A stretch of DNA of 64,000 bases from Luteimonas sp. BLCC-B24 (GTDB lineage: Bacteria; Pseudomonadota; Gammaproteobacteria; Xanthomonadales; Xanthomonadaceae), in contig NZ_JAQQGN010000009.1 in NCBI RefSeq assembly GCF_028550595.1, forward strand, positions 1 through 64,000, given 5' to 3'. Positions 53,066 to 63,509 of this stretch are shown piece after piece. The first letter of the stretch is position 1. The number at the start of each line of letters is the position of its first letter. Position numbers and translations under genes: made by a program. The notes beneath the pieces are model-generated. The model was not told the DNA's origin and did no database searches. It was given only the letters and a program-made list of their open reading frames with translations.

Positions 53066-54136
53066 TCAGTGCGGCACCGGCGCGCGCGCCGCGTCGGTCT
53101 GCGCGAGTGCGGCGTCGGCGTCCTTGCGGGCCTGCGCGTCGACGTCCAGGCCCGCATCGGGATCGTTTCCGCCGGGCGAGAGCGCCAGCTCGACCAGGAT
53201 CGGGAAATGATCCGAACCGATGTCCGGCAGACGGCGCATGCCCACGAGCGTGAAATGGCGACTGTGGAACAGGTGATCCAGCGGCCAGCGCAGCCCCGGC
53301 AGATGCGCGTGGAAGGTGTTGAACATGCCCCGGCCGATGCGCGGGTCGAGCAGGCCACTGACCTTGCGGAACAGGCGCGTCGTGCGTGACCAGGCCACGT
53401 CGTTGAGATCGCCCGCGACGATCACCGGCACCGGCGATGCATGGGCCGCGCGGCCCACGGCCACCAGTTCGGCATCGCGCCCGGCCGAACTGTCGGCCTC
53501 GGTCGGGCTGGGCGGGCGCGGGTGCAGCGCGTGCAGGGCGATGTGCCGGCCGTCGAGCACGACGGTGGCGTGCATCGAGGGAATGTCGTCTTCGACCAGA
53601 TAGCGGATCTCCGGCTCCAGCAACGGCAGGCGCGAATAGACGTGCATGCCGTAGAGGTTGTCGAGCGGGCAGCGGATCACGTGCGGCATGGTGTCCTGCA
53701 GGCCGTCGAGCTGACGTTCCCACCAGGCGTCGGTTTCCAGCGCGATCAGCACGTCCGGCGCATGCGCGCGCACCAGGGCCAGCAGGCGGTCCGCGTCGCG
53801 GTTGTGCATGAGGACGTTGCTCGCCATCAGGCGGATGCGCGGCTGCGCATCGGCCGGCGCCCATTGCACTTCGGGCCGGGCCAGCCGCGTGTACGGCACG
53901 ATCCACCACGCCTGCCACAGCATGCAGGCCGCGTTGACCGACACGATCGCGAGCGTCCAGGCGTCGTCCAGCGGGTGCAGCGCGAGATGCAGCCCCAGCA
54001 CCAGCGCCGACAGCACGGTCAGCTGCAGCCGGGGAAAGTCGAAGCCGCGGATCCACCACGCACCGCTGCGGACCGTGGGCGCGAGCGTGGCCAGCACGAG
54101 CAGGCCGGTGGCGATCGCGAAGACGGCGGTGAGCAT
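53066..54136 (-). CDS. Endonuclease/exonuclease/phosphatase-fold membrane protein
   Basis: 356 residues. Two or three N-terminal hydrophobic helices (ATGLLVLATLAPTV, LTVLSALVLGLHLAL, IVSVNAACMLWQAWW), then an EEP domain: IRLMASNVLMHN, VLIALETDAWW, VIVAGDLNDVAWS, and GSDHFPILVEL with catalytic His. The fold cleaves phosphodiesters or phosphomonoesters, here facing the periplasm or membrane surface. Last gene of a leftward run after the glycosyltransferase (67-bp gap). Confidence 0.9.
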   Translation of the reverse strand: MLTAVFAIATGLLVLATLAPTVRSGAWWIRGFDFPRLQLTVLSALVLGLHLALHPLDDAWTLAIVSVNAACMLWQAWWIVPYTRLARPEVQWAPADAQPRIRLMASNVLMHNRDADRLLALVRAHAPDVLIALETDAWWERQLDGLQDTMPHVIRCPLDNLYGMHVYSRLPLLEPEIRYLVEDDIPSMHATVVLDGRHIALHALHPRPPSPTEADSSAGRDAELVAVGRAAHASPVPVIVAGDLNDVAWSRTTRLFRKVSGLLDPRIGRGMFNTFHAHLPGLRWPLDHLFHSRHFTLVGMRRLPDIGSDHFPILVELALSPGGNDPDAGLDVDAQARKDADAALAQTDAARAPVPH

Positions 54137-54203
54137 GGCGCGGCCTGCAGTGAAGAGCGCGCACTATCGGCGATCGCCGTGAATGCGCCGCGTGAATGCG
54201 GTC

Positions 54204-54929
54204 TCAGCGCGGGGCGCGTCCCTCGGGGCCGCCGTACCAGAGCGCGAGCTCGTCGCGGCTGCGCAGCATCCGCGTGCCCTGCCGCGCGAAGCGCCACAGC
54301 AGGCGCATCTGCATCCAGGTCGAGGCATGGGCGAGCTTGCGGCCCGAGGTCTGCACCGCCTCGCGCAGGATCACGAAGCGTCCGTGACGCGCCAGCGCCC
54401 GGCTCATCGCCACGTCCTCGCCGGCGAACAGGGTGATGTCGAAGCCGCCGACGGCATCGAAGGCCTCGCGCGTGCAGAACAGGAAGCAGCCCGGCGCGAT
54501 GCCGGTGTAGCGGAACGCCTGCCCGACCAGCCAGACCCCCAGCCGCAACGGCCAGCGCCGTGGGCCTTCGAGGCGGACGCGGCACCCACCGCCGACCGCG
54601 CCCGATGCCAGGGCATCCATCGCCGCCCGCAGCAGGGCCGCATCCACGCGGGTGTCGGCGTCCACGAACACCAGTCGCGGCGCGAGGCTGGCCGCCGCCC
54701 CCGCATTGCGGGTCGCGGCGATCTGCCGGTGCGTGACCTGCAGCAGGCGCGCGCCGCCGGCCACGGCGAGCACTGCGGTGTCGTCGGTGGACCCGTCGTC
54801 GACCACCACGCACTCGGCATCGAGCCCGACCGCGCGGCACGCGTTACGCAGCGCCTGCAGCGTGGCCGGCAGGCATGCCGCCTCGTTCCAGGCCGGCACG
54901 ATGAACGCCACCTGCGGGGCGGGGGTCAT
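54204..54929 (-). CDS. Family 2 glycosyltransferase
   Basis: 241 residues. GT-A fold: VAFIVPAWNEAACLPATLQ, VVVDDGSTDDTAV, and the metal site VFVDADTR. GGFDITLFAGEDVAMS contains the ED(V) catalytic acid region. It lacks membrane helices apart from a hydrophobic middle (LRLGVWLVGQAF). It starts 7 bp after the aldo-keto reductase gene. Confidence 0.9.
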   Translation of the reverse strand: MTPAPQVAFIVPAWNEAACLPATLQALRNACRAVGLDAECVVVDDGSTDDTAVLAVAGGARLLQVTHRQIAATRNAGAAASLAPRLVFVDADTRVDAALLRAAMDALASGAVGGGCRVRLEGPRRWPLRLGVWLVGQAFRYTGIAPGCFLFCTREAFDAVGGFDITLFAGEDVAMSRALARHGRFVILREAVQTSGRKLAHASTWMQMRLLWRFARQGTRMLRSRDELALWYGGPEGRAPR

Positions 54930-54936
54930 CCGCGGC

Positions 54937-55932
<996 letters not shown>

Positions 55933-55960
55933 CGAATGGCTCCGTCGCGGAAAGGGGCGT

Positions 55961-57127
55961 TCACTGTGCGTCGGCGCGTGGCAAGCCGGCGTCGAGATCG
56001 GCGCGGGTCACCGTCTCCGCGCCGGGCGAATGCGTGTCGTCGTGATGCACGGGCCGGCTGCGGGCCGCCGACGGGTCCTTCGGCAGCGCGTCGCTGACTT
56101 CGTTGCGCAGTCTCGGCAGGGCCTCCGGATGCGCGCGGTTGAGAAACGCGAGCATGCCCTCGCGCACCGCGCAGCGCAGGTCGAACAGGTCGCCGGAATT
56201 GCGCGCGCTCACCAGCAGGCGCACCTCGATCGTGTGCCTGTCGGTCTCGGTCACCTGGGTCACGCAGACCCGGCGGTCCCAGCGCGGATCGGCCTCGCAC
56301 AGGCGCTGCAGTTCCTCGCGGATCGCGCCGATCGGCGCGCGGTGGTCCAGCCACAGGAACGCGGTGCCGAGCAGCTGCGCGCTGCTGCGGGTCCAGTTCT
56401 GGAACGGGTTGGAGATGAACCACTGCAGCGGCACGACGAGCCGGCGTTCGTCCCAGATGCGCACGACGACGTAGGTCGAGGTGATCTCCTCGATCCGCCC
56501 CCATTCGCCGTCGACGATGACCACGTCGTCGAGGCGGATCGGCTGCGCCAGGGCGATCTGCAGGCCGGCGATCAGATTGCCGAACACCGGCTGCGCAGCC
56601 ACGCCGGCGACCAGACCGATGATGCCGGCCGAGGCCAGCAGCGCGGTGCCGACCTGGCGCACCTGGGGAAAGGTCATCAGCGCGAGGGCGACGCCGATCA
56701 GCACCACCGCACCCTGCAGCACGCGGCTGATCACCCGGGTCTGGGTCTGCACGCGGCGGGCGGCCAGGTTGTCTTCGACGTCGACCGGATGCTCGCGCAG
56801 GATGCGATCCTCGACCGCGCCGACCATGCGCGCCAGCAGCCAGGTCAGGCACAGCATGCCGCCGATCGCGATCCAGTGGCGCAGGGTGCCCACCAGTTCG
56901 CGCTCGAGCGGCGTCGCCTCGAGCGCCATCGCCAGGAACAGCAGCGGCAGGGCCACGGCCGCCGGCACGGCGACCACGTGGGCGATGCGCGCGCGCAGGT
57001 GCTCGCGTGCGTGGCGCCCCGCGGTCCGGGCCAGACGGCGCAGGCTCAGGTGCACCAGCACACCGAGGAGCAGGGCGACCGCGAGAGGCCAGGCGGTGGC
57101 GGCCAGCGTGTTCCAGTCCCAGGCCAT
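55961..57127 (-). CDS. MscS-family mechanosensitive channel
   Basis: 388 residues. Four or more hydrophobic helices, the pore-lining helix rich in Gly/Ala ([25 protein letters not shown]), then the MscS beta domain ([42 protein letters not shown]). The cytoplasmic end is acidic and basic by turns. Releases solutes during hypoosmotic shock. ATG 57127 follows AGACGTGC. Confidence 0.92.
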   Translation of the reverse strand: MAWDWNTLAATAWPLAVALLLGVLVHLSLRRLARTAGRHAREHLRARIAHVVAVPAAVALPLLFLAMALEATPLERELVGTLRHWIAIGGMLCLTWLLARMVGAVEDRILREHPVDVEDNLAARRVQTQTRVISRVLQGAVVLIGVALALMTFPQVRQVGTALLASAGIIGLVAGVAAQPVFGNLIAGLQIALAQPIRLDDVVIVDGEWGRIEEITSTYVVVRIWDERRLVVPLQWFISNPFQNWTRSSAQLLGTAFLWLDHRAPIGAIREELQRLCEADPRWDRRVCVTQVTETDRHTIEVRLLVSARNSGDLFDLRCAVREGMLAFLNRAHPEALPRLRNEVSDALPKDPSAARSRPVHHDDTHSPGAETVTRADLDAGLPRADAQ

Positions 57128-57201
57128 GCACGTCTCCAGTAACGGAATGGAGAGCCGATGCTGCATTGCGGCAGGTCGAGGCCGCGTGGTCCGCGCCGGG
57201 G

Positions 57202-58098
57202 TCAGTCGCGCATCGGCTGCGCGGAGGCCGGGTCGGGGTGCCGCAGCAGGGTGACCGCCAGCACCAGCCCGACCGCCAAGTAGGGCAGGCCCGACGGCAC
57301 CCACATCAACAGGCCGGCGAGTTGCTGGTCGCGGGCCGGATCGATGCCGAGCAGCAGGGTGCGGTCGCTGTAGGCCGGGTACAGCAGGCGCGGCGCGAAC
57401 GTCAGCAGCGCGCCCAGGAAGCCCATCATCATCATCGCCGTGACCAGGGCGACCAGGCCTCCGACGGCGCCCCCGTCACGCGCGCGCAGCCGGCGCCACA
57501 CGGCCGACCAGAACCACAGTCCGGCCAGCAGCACGCTCGCGTTCATCGCCCGGTGCACCGGCTCGCTGGCGAGCGCGGCCGACGTCGCCGCCGGCAGGTG
57601 CCAGGCCAGCAGGATGCCCACGTGGGCCACCGTGGCCGGTGCCAGCGCGCCGGCCGCGCCGTCGAGCCAGCGCGGCAGCCGATGCGCGCGGCCGGCGCCG
57701 GTGATCGCAGCGGCCATGGTCGCGCCGGGCCGCCCGGCCAGCAGCAGCGGCGGCGCGAGTGCGAGCAGGGTCATGTGCTGGGCGACGTGCGCCGACAGGG
57801 CGTACGCCGCGTAGGCGTCGAGCGGCCACACGAGCGCCAGCGCCACGGTCAGCATGCCGCAGGCGAACCCGCCGGCGCCCACGATGTCGGCGCGCACAGG
57901 GCCCGTGTGCTGCGCGCGGCGCGCGTATCCCGCCGCGTACAAGGCGGCCGCGACCAGCAGGGGCACGAGCGTCCACGGCGTCAATGTCCACGCCGTCGCT
58001 GGCGTCGGCGGTGGCCCGTCGGGCAGCGCCGCCCATCCGGGCGAGGCGGCCCCGGCGGCGAGTAGCCCACAGACATGGAGGAGTCGGCGCGAACGCAT
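57202..58098 (-). CDS. ctaG: CtaG-type cytochrome c oxidase assembly membrane protein
   Basis: 298 residues, about seven helices. Signal-like start (RRLLHVCGLLAAGAA), then ALSAHVAQHMTLLALAPPLL, VAHVGILLAWHLPAA, LFGALLTF-like MGFLGALLTFAPRLLYP, and DQQLAGLLMWVPSGLPYL. Histidines in helices (AHVAQHM, HVGILLAWH) fit the caa3-type CtaG (DUF1404/CtaG family), needed for formation of active oxidase. The oxidase operon lies 1 kb upstream. ATG 58098 chosen from the start of the signal-like helix. Confidence 0.88.
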   Translation of the reverse strand: MRSRRLLHVCGLLAAGAASPGWAALPDGPPPTPATAWTLTPWTLVPLLVAAALYAAGYARRAQHTGPVRADIVGAGGFACGMLTVALALVWPLDAYAAYALSAHVAQHMTLLALAPPLLLAGRPGATMAAAITGAGRAHRLPRWLDGAAGALAPATVAHVGILLAWHLPAATSAALASEPVHRAMNASVLLAGLWFWSAVWRRLRARDGGAVGGLVALVTAMMMMGFLGALLTFAPRLLYPAYSDRTLLLGIDPARDQQLAGLLMWVPSGLPYLAVGLVLAVTLLRHPDPASAQPMRD

Positions 58099-58267
58099 GC
58101 CCGGATTGTCGTGCCGGCGCGTGCCGGTCCATCTGCGCACAGCGCGGGGCACCGACTCTAGAGCATCCGCCGCGACGACCATGCCGACGCACCGCCCGCC
58201 GCGCGACGCCACACGGGCTTGATCTGCGTCCGCGTAGGCTGGCGCATCGATCCAGCGGGGCAACGCG

Positions 58268-58789
58268 GTGTATTTCTGGCTCAAAGTGGTCCACATCCTG
58301 GCGATGACGGTCTGGTTCTCGGGCCTGTTCTTCCTGCCGCGCCTGTTCGTCGCCCGACATCGCGGCGAGATGGACGCCGATCCCACGTACTGGAATCCGG
58401 TCACCAATACGCTGTTCTTCCGCCTGATGACGCCGGCGGCGCTGATCACGATCACCGCCGGTGGCCTGCTGATCGCCTGGAATCCCGCCGGCGCATGGCT
58501 GGTGCTGAAGCTGGTGGTCGTGGCCGCCGCGGTGCTGCTGCATCTGTACTTCGGCCTGCTGCTGTACGAGCTGGGCCACGACCGCGACCATCACGGTCCG
58601 ACGTTCTATCGCGTGATCGGCTGGGTGCCGCTGCTGATGCTGCTGCTGATCGCCGCCGTCACCGGCGCCAAGCCGCTGACGCTCGGCAGCCTGCCGGCGC
58701 CGCCTGTGGGCGTGCCGGAGGTCGAAGACCGCGTGCCCGGACTGGAACAGGGCGGCGAGTTGCCTCCGCTGGAATTGCCGGCGTCGTAG
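58268..58789 (+). CDS. hemJ: HemJ-like protoporphyrinogen oxidase / CopD-family membrane protein
   Basis: 173 residues from GTG 58268. FWLKVVHILAMTVWFSGLFFLPRLFV is the HemJ signature with conserved His10; Lys near residue 82 (WLVLKLVVV) is also present. Four helices, then a ~35-residue proline- and acid-rich tail beyond the family's usual end. HemJ oxidises protoporphyrinogen IX in heme synthesis. Neighbouring oxidase genes need heme. HemJ and CopD-type relatives can be hard to separate. Confidence 0.82.
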   Translation: MYFWLKVVHILAMTVWFSGLFFLPRLFVARHRGEMDADPTYWNPVTNTLFFRLMTPAALITITAGGLLIAWNPAGAWLVLKLVVVAAAVLLHLYFGLLLYELGHDRDHHGPTFYRVIGWVPLLMLLLIAAVTGAKPLTLGSLPAPPVGVPEVEDRVPGLEQGGELPPLELPAS

Positions 58790-59076
58790 GCGGCGTCCGC
58801 ACTGCCGCGCGCCTTCGGCCGCGGCGCGCCGGTCGCGGCACAGTCCCCGCACGCGTCGCATTCGCCCCGTTTCCCTCGTGACCCCGAGCTTTCGGCCCGC
58901 ATCGAGATCCGATGGCGTGAGCGGGGAGGGGCGCCGCCGGCCTTGTACCGCGCGGACGTGTCAGTACTCCGGCAAGGGCCGGCTCAGTTGGGCTGCAACC
59001 CCGTCACCCGAGCAGCAGCCGGTTGGACAGCCCGATCGCATCCGCCCCACGTCACCGGAGGCCAGGCCCCGGCGTG
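58790..59076. other. Intergenic region between convergent genes
   Basis: About 290 bases between the HemJ-like gene and the end of the oxidase operon. No gene or clear hairpin is supported. Confidence 0.4.
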
Positions 59077-59616
59077 TCATTCCGCCGGCGGCTTCTTCAC
59101 TGCATCGCGTCCGCTCGCGGAATCGGTTTCCTCGTCGCCGTAGACGCCGATGCCGTGGCGGAAACTCAGGGTGCCGCCGAGCCAGCCGGCCACGCCGACC
59201 AGCACGGCCATCACCGCCGACGACAGCAGGCCCCAGGGCCAGACCGCGGCGACGGGGTCGGGCACGCGCAGCCACACGCCGAGCGCGGCCATCGCCAGCA
59301 CCATCACCGCGACGATGAAGTGGTTCCAGGCCGACACGTGCCGGCGCACGACGCGGATCGACATCATGTCCAGGGTGCCGACCAGGCCGGCGAGCACGCC
59401 GAAGCCCAGCCCGCCGACGTTGAACCAGAACGAGAGTTCGGCCCAGAACGGGGCGCCCAGCCACAGGTAGAGCACGTCGGTCACGACGACCATCGACAGG
59501 AACGCGATCGGAAACGTGACCAGCATCGGATGGATCGGATGCTTGGCGATCGCGAGCACGCTCTCGACCGTGTGGCTCCGGGTGCGGGGGACGGGTTGTT
59601 TGAGATCCTTGCGCAT
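59077..59616 (-). CDS. DUF2231 membrane protein
   Basis: 179 residues, four helices. IAKHPIHPMLVTFPIAFLSM is the DUF2231 signature, with HPIHP conserved, and HVSAWNHFIVAV follows. DUF2231 proteins are common beside oxidase and heme-copper genes; role unknown. 15 bp after the preceding operon gene, so co-transcribed with the cox genes. Confidence 0.9.
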   Translation of the reverse strand: MRKDLKQPVPRTRSHTVESVLAIAKHPIHPMLVTFPIAFLSMVVVTDVLYLWLGAPFWAELSFWFNVGGLGFGVLAGLVGTLDMMSIRVVRRHVSAWNHFIVAVMVLAMAALGVWLRVPDPVAAVWPWGLLSSAVMAVLVGVAGWLGGTLSFRHGIGVYGDEETDSASGRDAVKKPPAE

Positions 59617-59631
59617 CGGGTCCTTCGCGCC

Positions 59632-60006
59632 TCAGGCGCAGGTCGGAAGCAGCGCCAGTGGCGCCGCGGTGAACATCACGCCGAGCGCGGCGAGGGCGGC
59701 GCCGAGCAGGCTCAGCACGGTCATGAACTGCCGGCGCGTGTGGTCGGCGCGGCCGGCCGCGTCGCCGGCCTGCAGCAGTGCCCGGCGGATGCGCCAGACG
59801 CGCAGCGCCTCCCAGGCGATCGCCGCGATCACGCCGGCGGTGAGTGCCCACAGCACCCAGGTCATGGTTTCGAGCCCGGCGACCCGCGTGCGCCACAACG
59901 CCTGTGCGCAGGCCAGGCCCTGCAGGCTGTAGAGCGCGAGGAAATGCAGGGCCCACAGCGCGAACGGCGCCGACATGCGGGTCAGGGTGATGCGCGGCGT
60001 GTTCAC
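59632..60006 (-). CDS. Small four-helix membrane protein of the oxidase operon
   Basis: 124 residues from GTG 60006, overlapping the coxAC stop by four bases. Helices: FALWALHFLALYSLQGLACA, TWVLWALTAGVIAAIAWEAL and FMTVLSLLGAALAALGVMFT. It fits the small subunit or accessory proteins of caa3-type oxidases, without clear family. Translational coupling supports a role in that complex. Confidence 0.8.
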   Translation of the reverse strand: MNTPRITLTRMSAPFALWALHFLALYSLQGLACAQALWRTRVAGLETMTWVLWALTAGVIAAIAWEALRVWRIRRALLQAGDAAGRADHTRRQFMTVLSLLGAALAALGVMFTAAPLALLPTCA

Positions 60007-62543
60007 AGCCACCTCGGGAACAGGTGAAGGACGGCCCAGGTGACGGCGCCCAGACCCACGACATAGCGCCAGAAGCCGGCGGCGATGCGTGATTCCAGAC
60101 AGCGCACCGCATCCACGTATCCGCGATGGATGCGCAGCGCGACGAAGCCGCCGATCAGCATCGCCACGATCACATGCACCGCATGGAACCCGGCCATCGT
60201 CCACACCACCGACGCATAGGCGTGCACCTGCGGCGCGCCGACCGCCGCCCACAGCGCAGGCAGATGCACGGCCAGCAGCACCGCGCCGGCGGCGATCGCC
60301 ATGACGTGCCAAGCGATCGCCGCGCGCGTGCGCCCCGCCCGCAACGCCGCCGGCGCGCGCCAGGCCGCGAGCAGCGGCGCCGCCAGCATCACCAGCGACA
60401 CCACGGCCGGCGTCCACGCCATCGCGGTCGCGCCGCCCGCGGGCCAGGCCGGTGCGTTGAGCCAGAGGTAGAAGTAGGCGAACACGAGCGATGCGAACAG
60501 CGAGCCGTCGATCAGCAGCGAACCGACCAGCGCCCACCAGCCGGGCGCATTCTTCGCCGCTGCCTGGGTGGGCAGGCGCCGACCCGGCGCGACCTCGATC
60601 TCGACCGGTGCGTGGCGGTCGCCGGTGGTCCATACCCACCGCAGGAACACACCGATCAGGGGCACCAGCATCAGGATCGACAGCCAGTACTGCGAACTGA
60701 TGAAGCCCGCCAGCAGCACCGCGATCAGCGCCGCGGCCACGATGGGCCACCAGGTCGAACTGGAGATGCGGATCACCTGTTCCGGCTGCCCGGACTGGAT
60801 GCCGGTGCCGATCAGTTCGCGCCGGTCGTCGTGCGCCTCGCCGAGCAGGCCGTCGGTGCGGCGCGTGGCCTCGACCACCTCGGGCGTGTCCCACAGCGGA
60901 TAGCGACTCTCGATCTGCGGCACCGAGGCGAAGTTGTAGCTGGGCACCGGCGTGGGCACCGCCCATTCCAGCGTGCCGGCCTGCCAGGGGTTGTCCACGC
61001 CGCGGCGGCCGAGCAGGAAGCACAGCGCGACGTCGATCAGGATCGCGATCACGCCGACCGCCATCACGAAGCCCGCCGCCGTCGACAGCAGGTTGAGCCA
61101 GTGCACGCCCAGCTCCATCGCATAGGTGTCCACGCGGCGCGGCATGCCGGCCATGCCGGTCACGTGCATCGGCAGGAAGGCGAGGTTGAAGCCGATGAAC
61201 ACCAGCCAGAAGCCGCTGCGGCTCAGCGACTCGCTGGGCATGCGGCCGCTGGCCAGCGGCAGCCAGTAGTACAGGCCCGCGAACAGCGGGAACATCAGGC
61301 CGCCGATCAGCACGTAGTGCAGATGCGCGACGACGAAGTGGGTGTCGTGCACCTGCCAGTTGAACGGCACGAAGGCCAGCATCACCCCGGTCAGCCCACC
61401 GCAGACGAACACCACGAAGAAGCCGATGATGTAGAGCATCGGCACGCGCAGCCACGGCTTGCCCGCCCACAGCGTGGCCAGCCACGCGAAGATCTGGATG
61501 CCGGTCGGAATCGCCACCATCATGCTGGCCGCGCTGAAGAACGCCAGCGCCAGCAGCGGGATGCCGACGGTGAACATGTGGTGCACCCACAGGCCGAAGC
61601 TGAGGAAGCCGGTGGCGATCAGGGCCAGCACGATCCAGGTGTAGCCGACCATCGGGCGACGCGCGAAGGTTTGCACCACCATCGACACCACGCCTGCCGC
61701 GGGCAGGAAGATGATGTAGACCTCGGGATGGCCGAACAGCCAGAACAGGTGCTGCCACAGCAGCGGATCGCCGCCGCGTGCGACCTCGAAGAATGCGAAA
61801 TCGAAGGCGCGCTGGATCTCGAGCAGGATGCTGGCGAGGATCAGCGGCGGGAAGCCGAACGCGATCATGAAGGCGGTCACCAGCATCGCCCAGACGAACA
61901 ACGGCATCCGCCGCAGGTCCATGCCCGGTGCACGCGTGATCAGGATCGCGACGATCAGCTCCACCGCCGAGGTCACCGCGGCGATCTCGGCGAACGTCAC
62001 GCCGATCAGCCAGAAGTCCGGGCCCTTGCCCGGCGAATAGGTCGCATCGCTCAGCGGCGTGTACATGAACCAGCCGGCGTCGGGCACGCTGCCGAAGATG
62101 AAGCTCGAATACAGGAACAGGCCGCCGAACAGGTAGCACCAGTAGCCGAAGGCGGACATGCGCGGGAACGGCAGGTCGCGTGCACCGATCATCTTCGGCA
62201 CCAGGTACATGCCGAAGCCGCCCATGATCGGCACCGCGAACAGGAACATCATCGTCGTGCCGTGCATGGTCACGAACTGCGCATAGCGCTCCGGGTCCAG
62301 CACCTCGAGCCCGGGCCAGGCCAGCTGCAGGCGCATGAACATCGACAGCAGCCCGCCGACCAGCAGGAACGCGAAGCCGGTGACGATGAAGCGCATCGCG
62401 ACCGTCGAATGGTTGACCGCGGTCAACTGGCCGACGAGACCGGGGGCGTTCGACCACACGCGGTCGAGCCGCGCCAGGCGATCGGCGTGGCGCAGGTGGT
62501 CGCCCGGCGTGGGAAGGGTGTGGTCGGGGGTGGCCGGGCTCAC
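60003..62543 (-). CDS. ctaD: Cytochrome c oxidase subunit I-III fusion
   Basis: 846 residues. The first ~560 are subunit I: heme a ligand region FVTMHGTTMMFLF, CuB ligand and cross-linked Tyr in GHPEVYIIFLP, CuB pair WVHHMF, and heme ligands in HDTHFVVAHLHYVL. After a hydrophilic linker the last ~240 residues form a subunit III-like domain (LLIDGSLFASLVFAYFYLW, AGFHAVHVIVAMLIGG). The proton-pumping oxidase reduces oxygen to water in the inner membrane. Overlaps coxB by four bases (ATGA) and the next small gene by four. I-III fusions occur in some caa3 oxidases. Confidence 0.95.
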   Translation of the reverse strand: MSPATPDHTLPTPGDHLRHADRLARLDRVWSNAPGLVGQLTAVNHSTVAMRFIVTGFAFLLVGGLLSMFMRLQLAWPGLEVLDPERYAQFVTMHGTTMMFLFAVPIMGGFGMYLVPKMIGARDLPFPRMSAFGYWCYLFGGLFLYSSFIFGSVPDAGWFMYTPLSDATYSPGKGPDFWLIGVTFAEIAAVTSAVELIVAILITRAPGMDLRRMPLFVWAMLVTAFMIAFGFPPLILASILLEIQRAFDFAFFEVARGGDPLLWQHLFWLFGHPEVYIIFLPAAGVVSMVVQTFARRPMVGYTWIVLALIATGFLSFGLWVHHMFTVGIPLLALAFFSAASMMVAIPTGIQIFAWLATLWAGKPWLRVPMLYIIGFFVVFVCGGLTGVMLAFVPFNWQVHDTHFVVAHLHYVLIGGLMFPLFAGLYYWLPLASGRMPSESLSRSGFWLVFIGFNLAFLPMHVTGMAGMPRRVDTYAMELGVHWLNLLSTAAGFVMAVGVIAILIDVALCFLLGRRGVDNPWQAGTLEWAVPTPVPSYNFASVPQIESRYPLWDTPEVVEATRRTDGLLGEAHDDRRELIGTGIQSGQPEQVIRISSSTWWPIVAAALIAVLLAGFISSQYWLSILMLVPLIGVFLRWVWTTGDRHAPVEIEVAPGRRLPTQAAAKNAPGWWALVGSLLIDGSLFASLVFAYFYLWLNAPAWPAGGATAMAWTPAVVSLVMLAAPLLAAWRAPAALRAGRTRAAIAWHVMAIAAGAVLLAVHLPALWAAVGAPQVHAYASVVWTMAGFHAVHVIVAMLIGGFVALRIHRGYVDAVRCLESRIAAGFWRYVVGLGAVTWAVLHLFPRWL

Positions 62544-63436
62544 AGCACGTTCTCCGAGGCGCGATGGCGCGGCGGTGCGCGACCGGCGGGCGCATCGGCC
62601 GACGGCGGCTCGTCGTCGGGACGCGCCGGGCGTGTGGCCAGCCAGTCGGCGAGCGCGTCCGGCGCGACGATGCGGACCGGGAACACCATGCGCGCATGCT
62701 CCAGGCCGCAGAATTCAGCGCACTGGCCGCGCATCGGCGTGTCGCGGTCGGCGCGCAAACGGAGCGTGTGCACGCGGCCGGGAATCGCATCGATCTTGCC
62801 GCCCAGCCGCGGGATCCAGAAGCTGTGGATCACGTCCTCGCTGGTGATCCGGAATTCGACCATCCGTCCCAGCGGCATCGCCAGTTCGTCGATGCTCTCG
62901 CCGATGATCCGGTCGTCCGCATCGCGGTAGCGGAAATGCCATTGCCACTGGCGTGCGGTGACGTCGATCACCGCGTCGGGCTCTTCGCCGACACCGGTGA
63001 CCCGTGCGCTGGTCAGCGTGCCGTAGACCAGCAAGGCCGCGACGACGACGACCGGCAGCACCACGCCGCCCCAGAGGATCAGACGCTCCGGTCGACGGGG
63101 CGCCGCGCCCGGTTCCCGGCGACGCAGCGTATGCCACAGCAGGGCCAGCACCCCGAACCAGACCACGGTGAACAGGCCGGTCATCAGCCAGCCGCCGCGG
63201 GCGATCTCCGCGGCCGCCGGCCCCGCCGGCGCGAGCATGGACTGGGGGCCGGAGCAGGCGCCCAGCAGGACGGCCATCAGGCCCGCCGAAGCGGCGCCGG
63301 CATGGCCGGAGAAACGTATCCGGATGTCGATGATCGTGCCGCCCCAGTGTCCGCGTGCCACAGGCTGCCGGTCGGCCAGCCCGACAGGCACGCTAACGAA
63401 CCGCGCGGCGAGGCAATGTGAATGCGTCGTGTGCAC
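62540..63436 (-). CDS. ctaC: Cytochrome c oxidase subunit II
   Basis: 298 residues as annotated from ATG 63436. Lipobox-like LLGACSG near residue 60 suggests the true start may be further in (no ATG fits well) and that the protein is a lipoprotein. Two membrane helices are followed by the CuA domain: DVIHSFWIPRLGGKIDAIPG and CAEFCGLEHARM supply the binuclear copper ligands. No C-terminal cytochrome c domain, so this is not a full caa3 subunit II. Receives electrons from cytochrome c. Confidence 0.92.
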   Translation of the reverse strand: MHTTHSHCLAARFVSVPVGLADRQPVARGHWGGTIIDIRIRFSGHAGAASAGLMAVLLGACSGPQSMLAPAGPAAAEIARGGWLMTGLFTVVWFGVLALLWHTLRRREPGAAPRRPERLILWGGVVLPVVVVAALLVYGTLTSARVTGVGEEPDAVIDVTARQWQWHFRYRDADDRIIGESIDELAMPLGRMVEFRITSEDVIHSFWIPRLGGKIDAIPGRVHTLRLRADRDTPMRGQCAEFCGLEHARMVFPVRIVAPDALADWLATRPARPDDEPPSADAPAGRAPPRHRASENVL

Positions 63437-63509
63437 GGCGCCTCACGGCGGCCATGCGCGGGCCTCGGCAGTCTCACGGTCTGAGACGTCGATACGCCAC
63501 CGTGCCCGC

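Noticed and set aside
60126-62930. Rightward open frame of 934 codons opposite the oxidase genes
   Set aside because: Gln/Arg/His-rich antisense product of coxAC and coxB; no recognisable motif.
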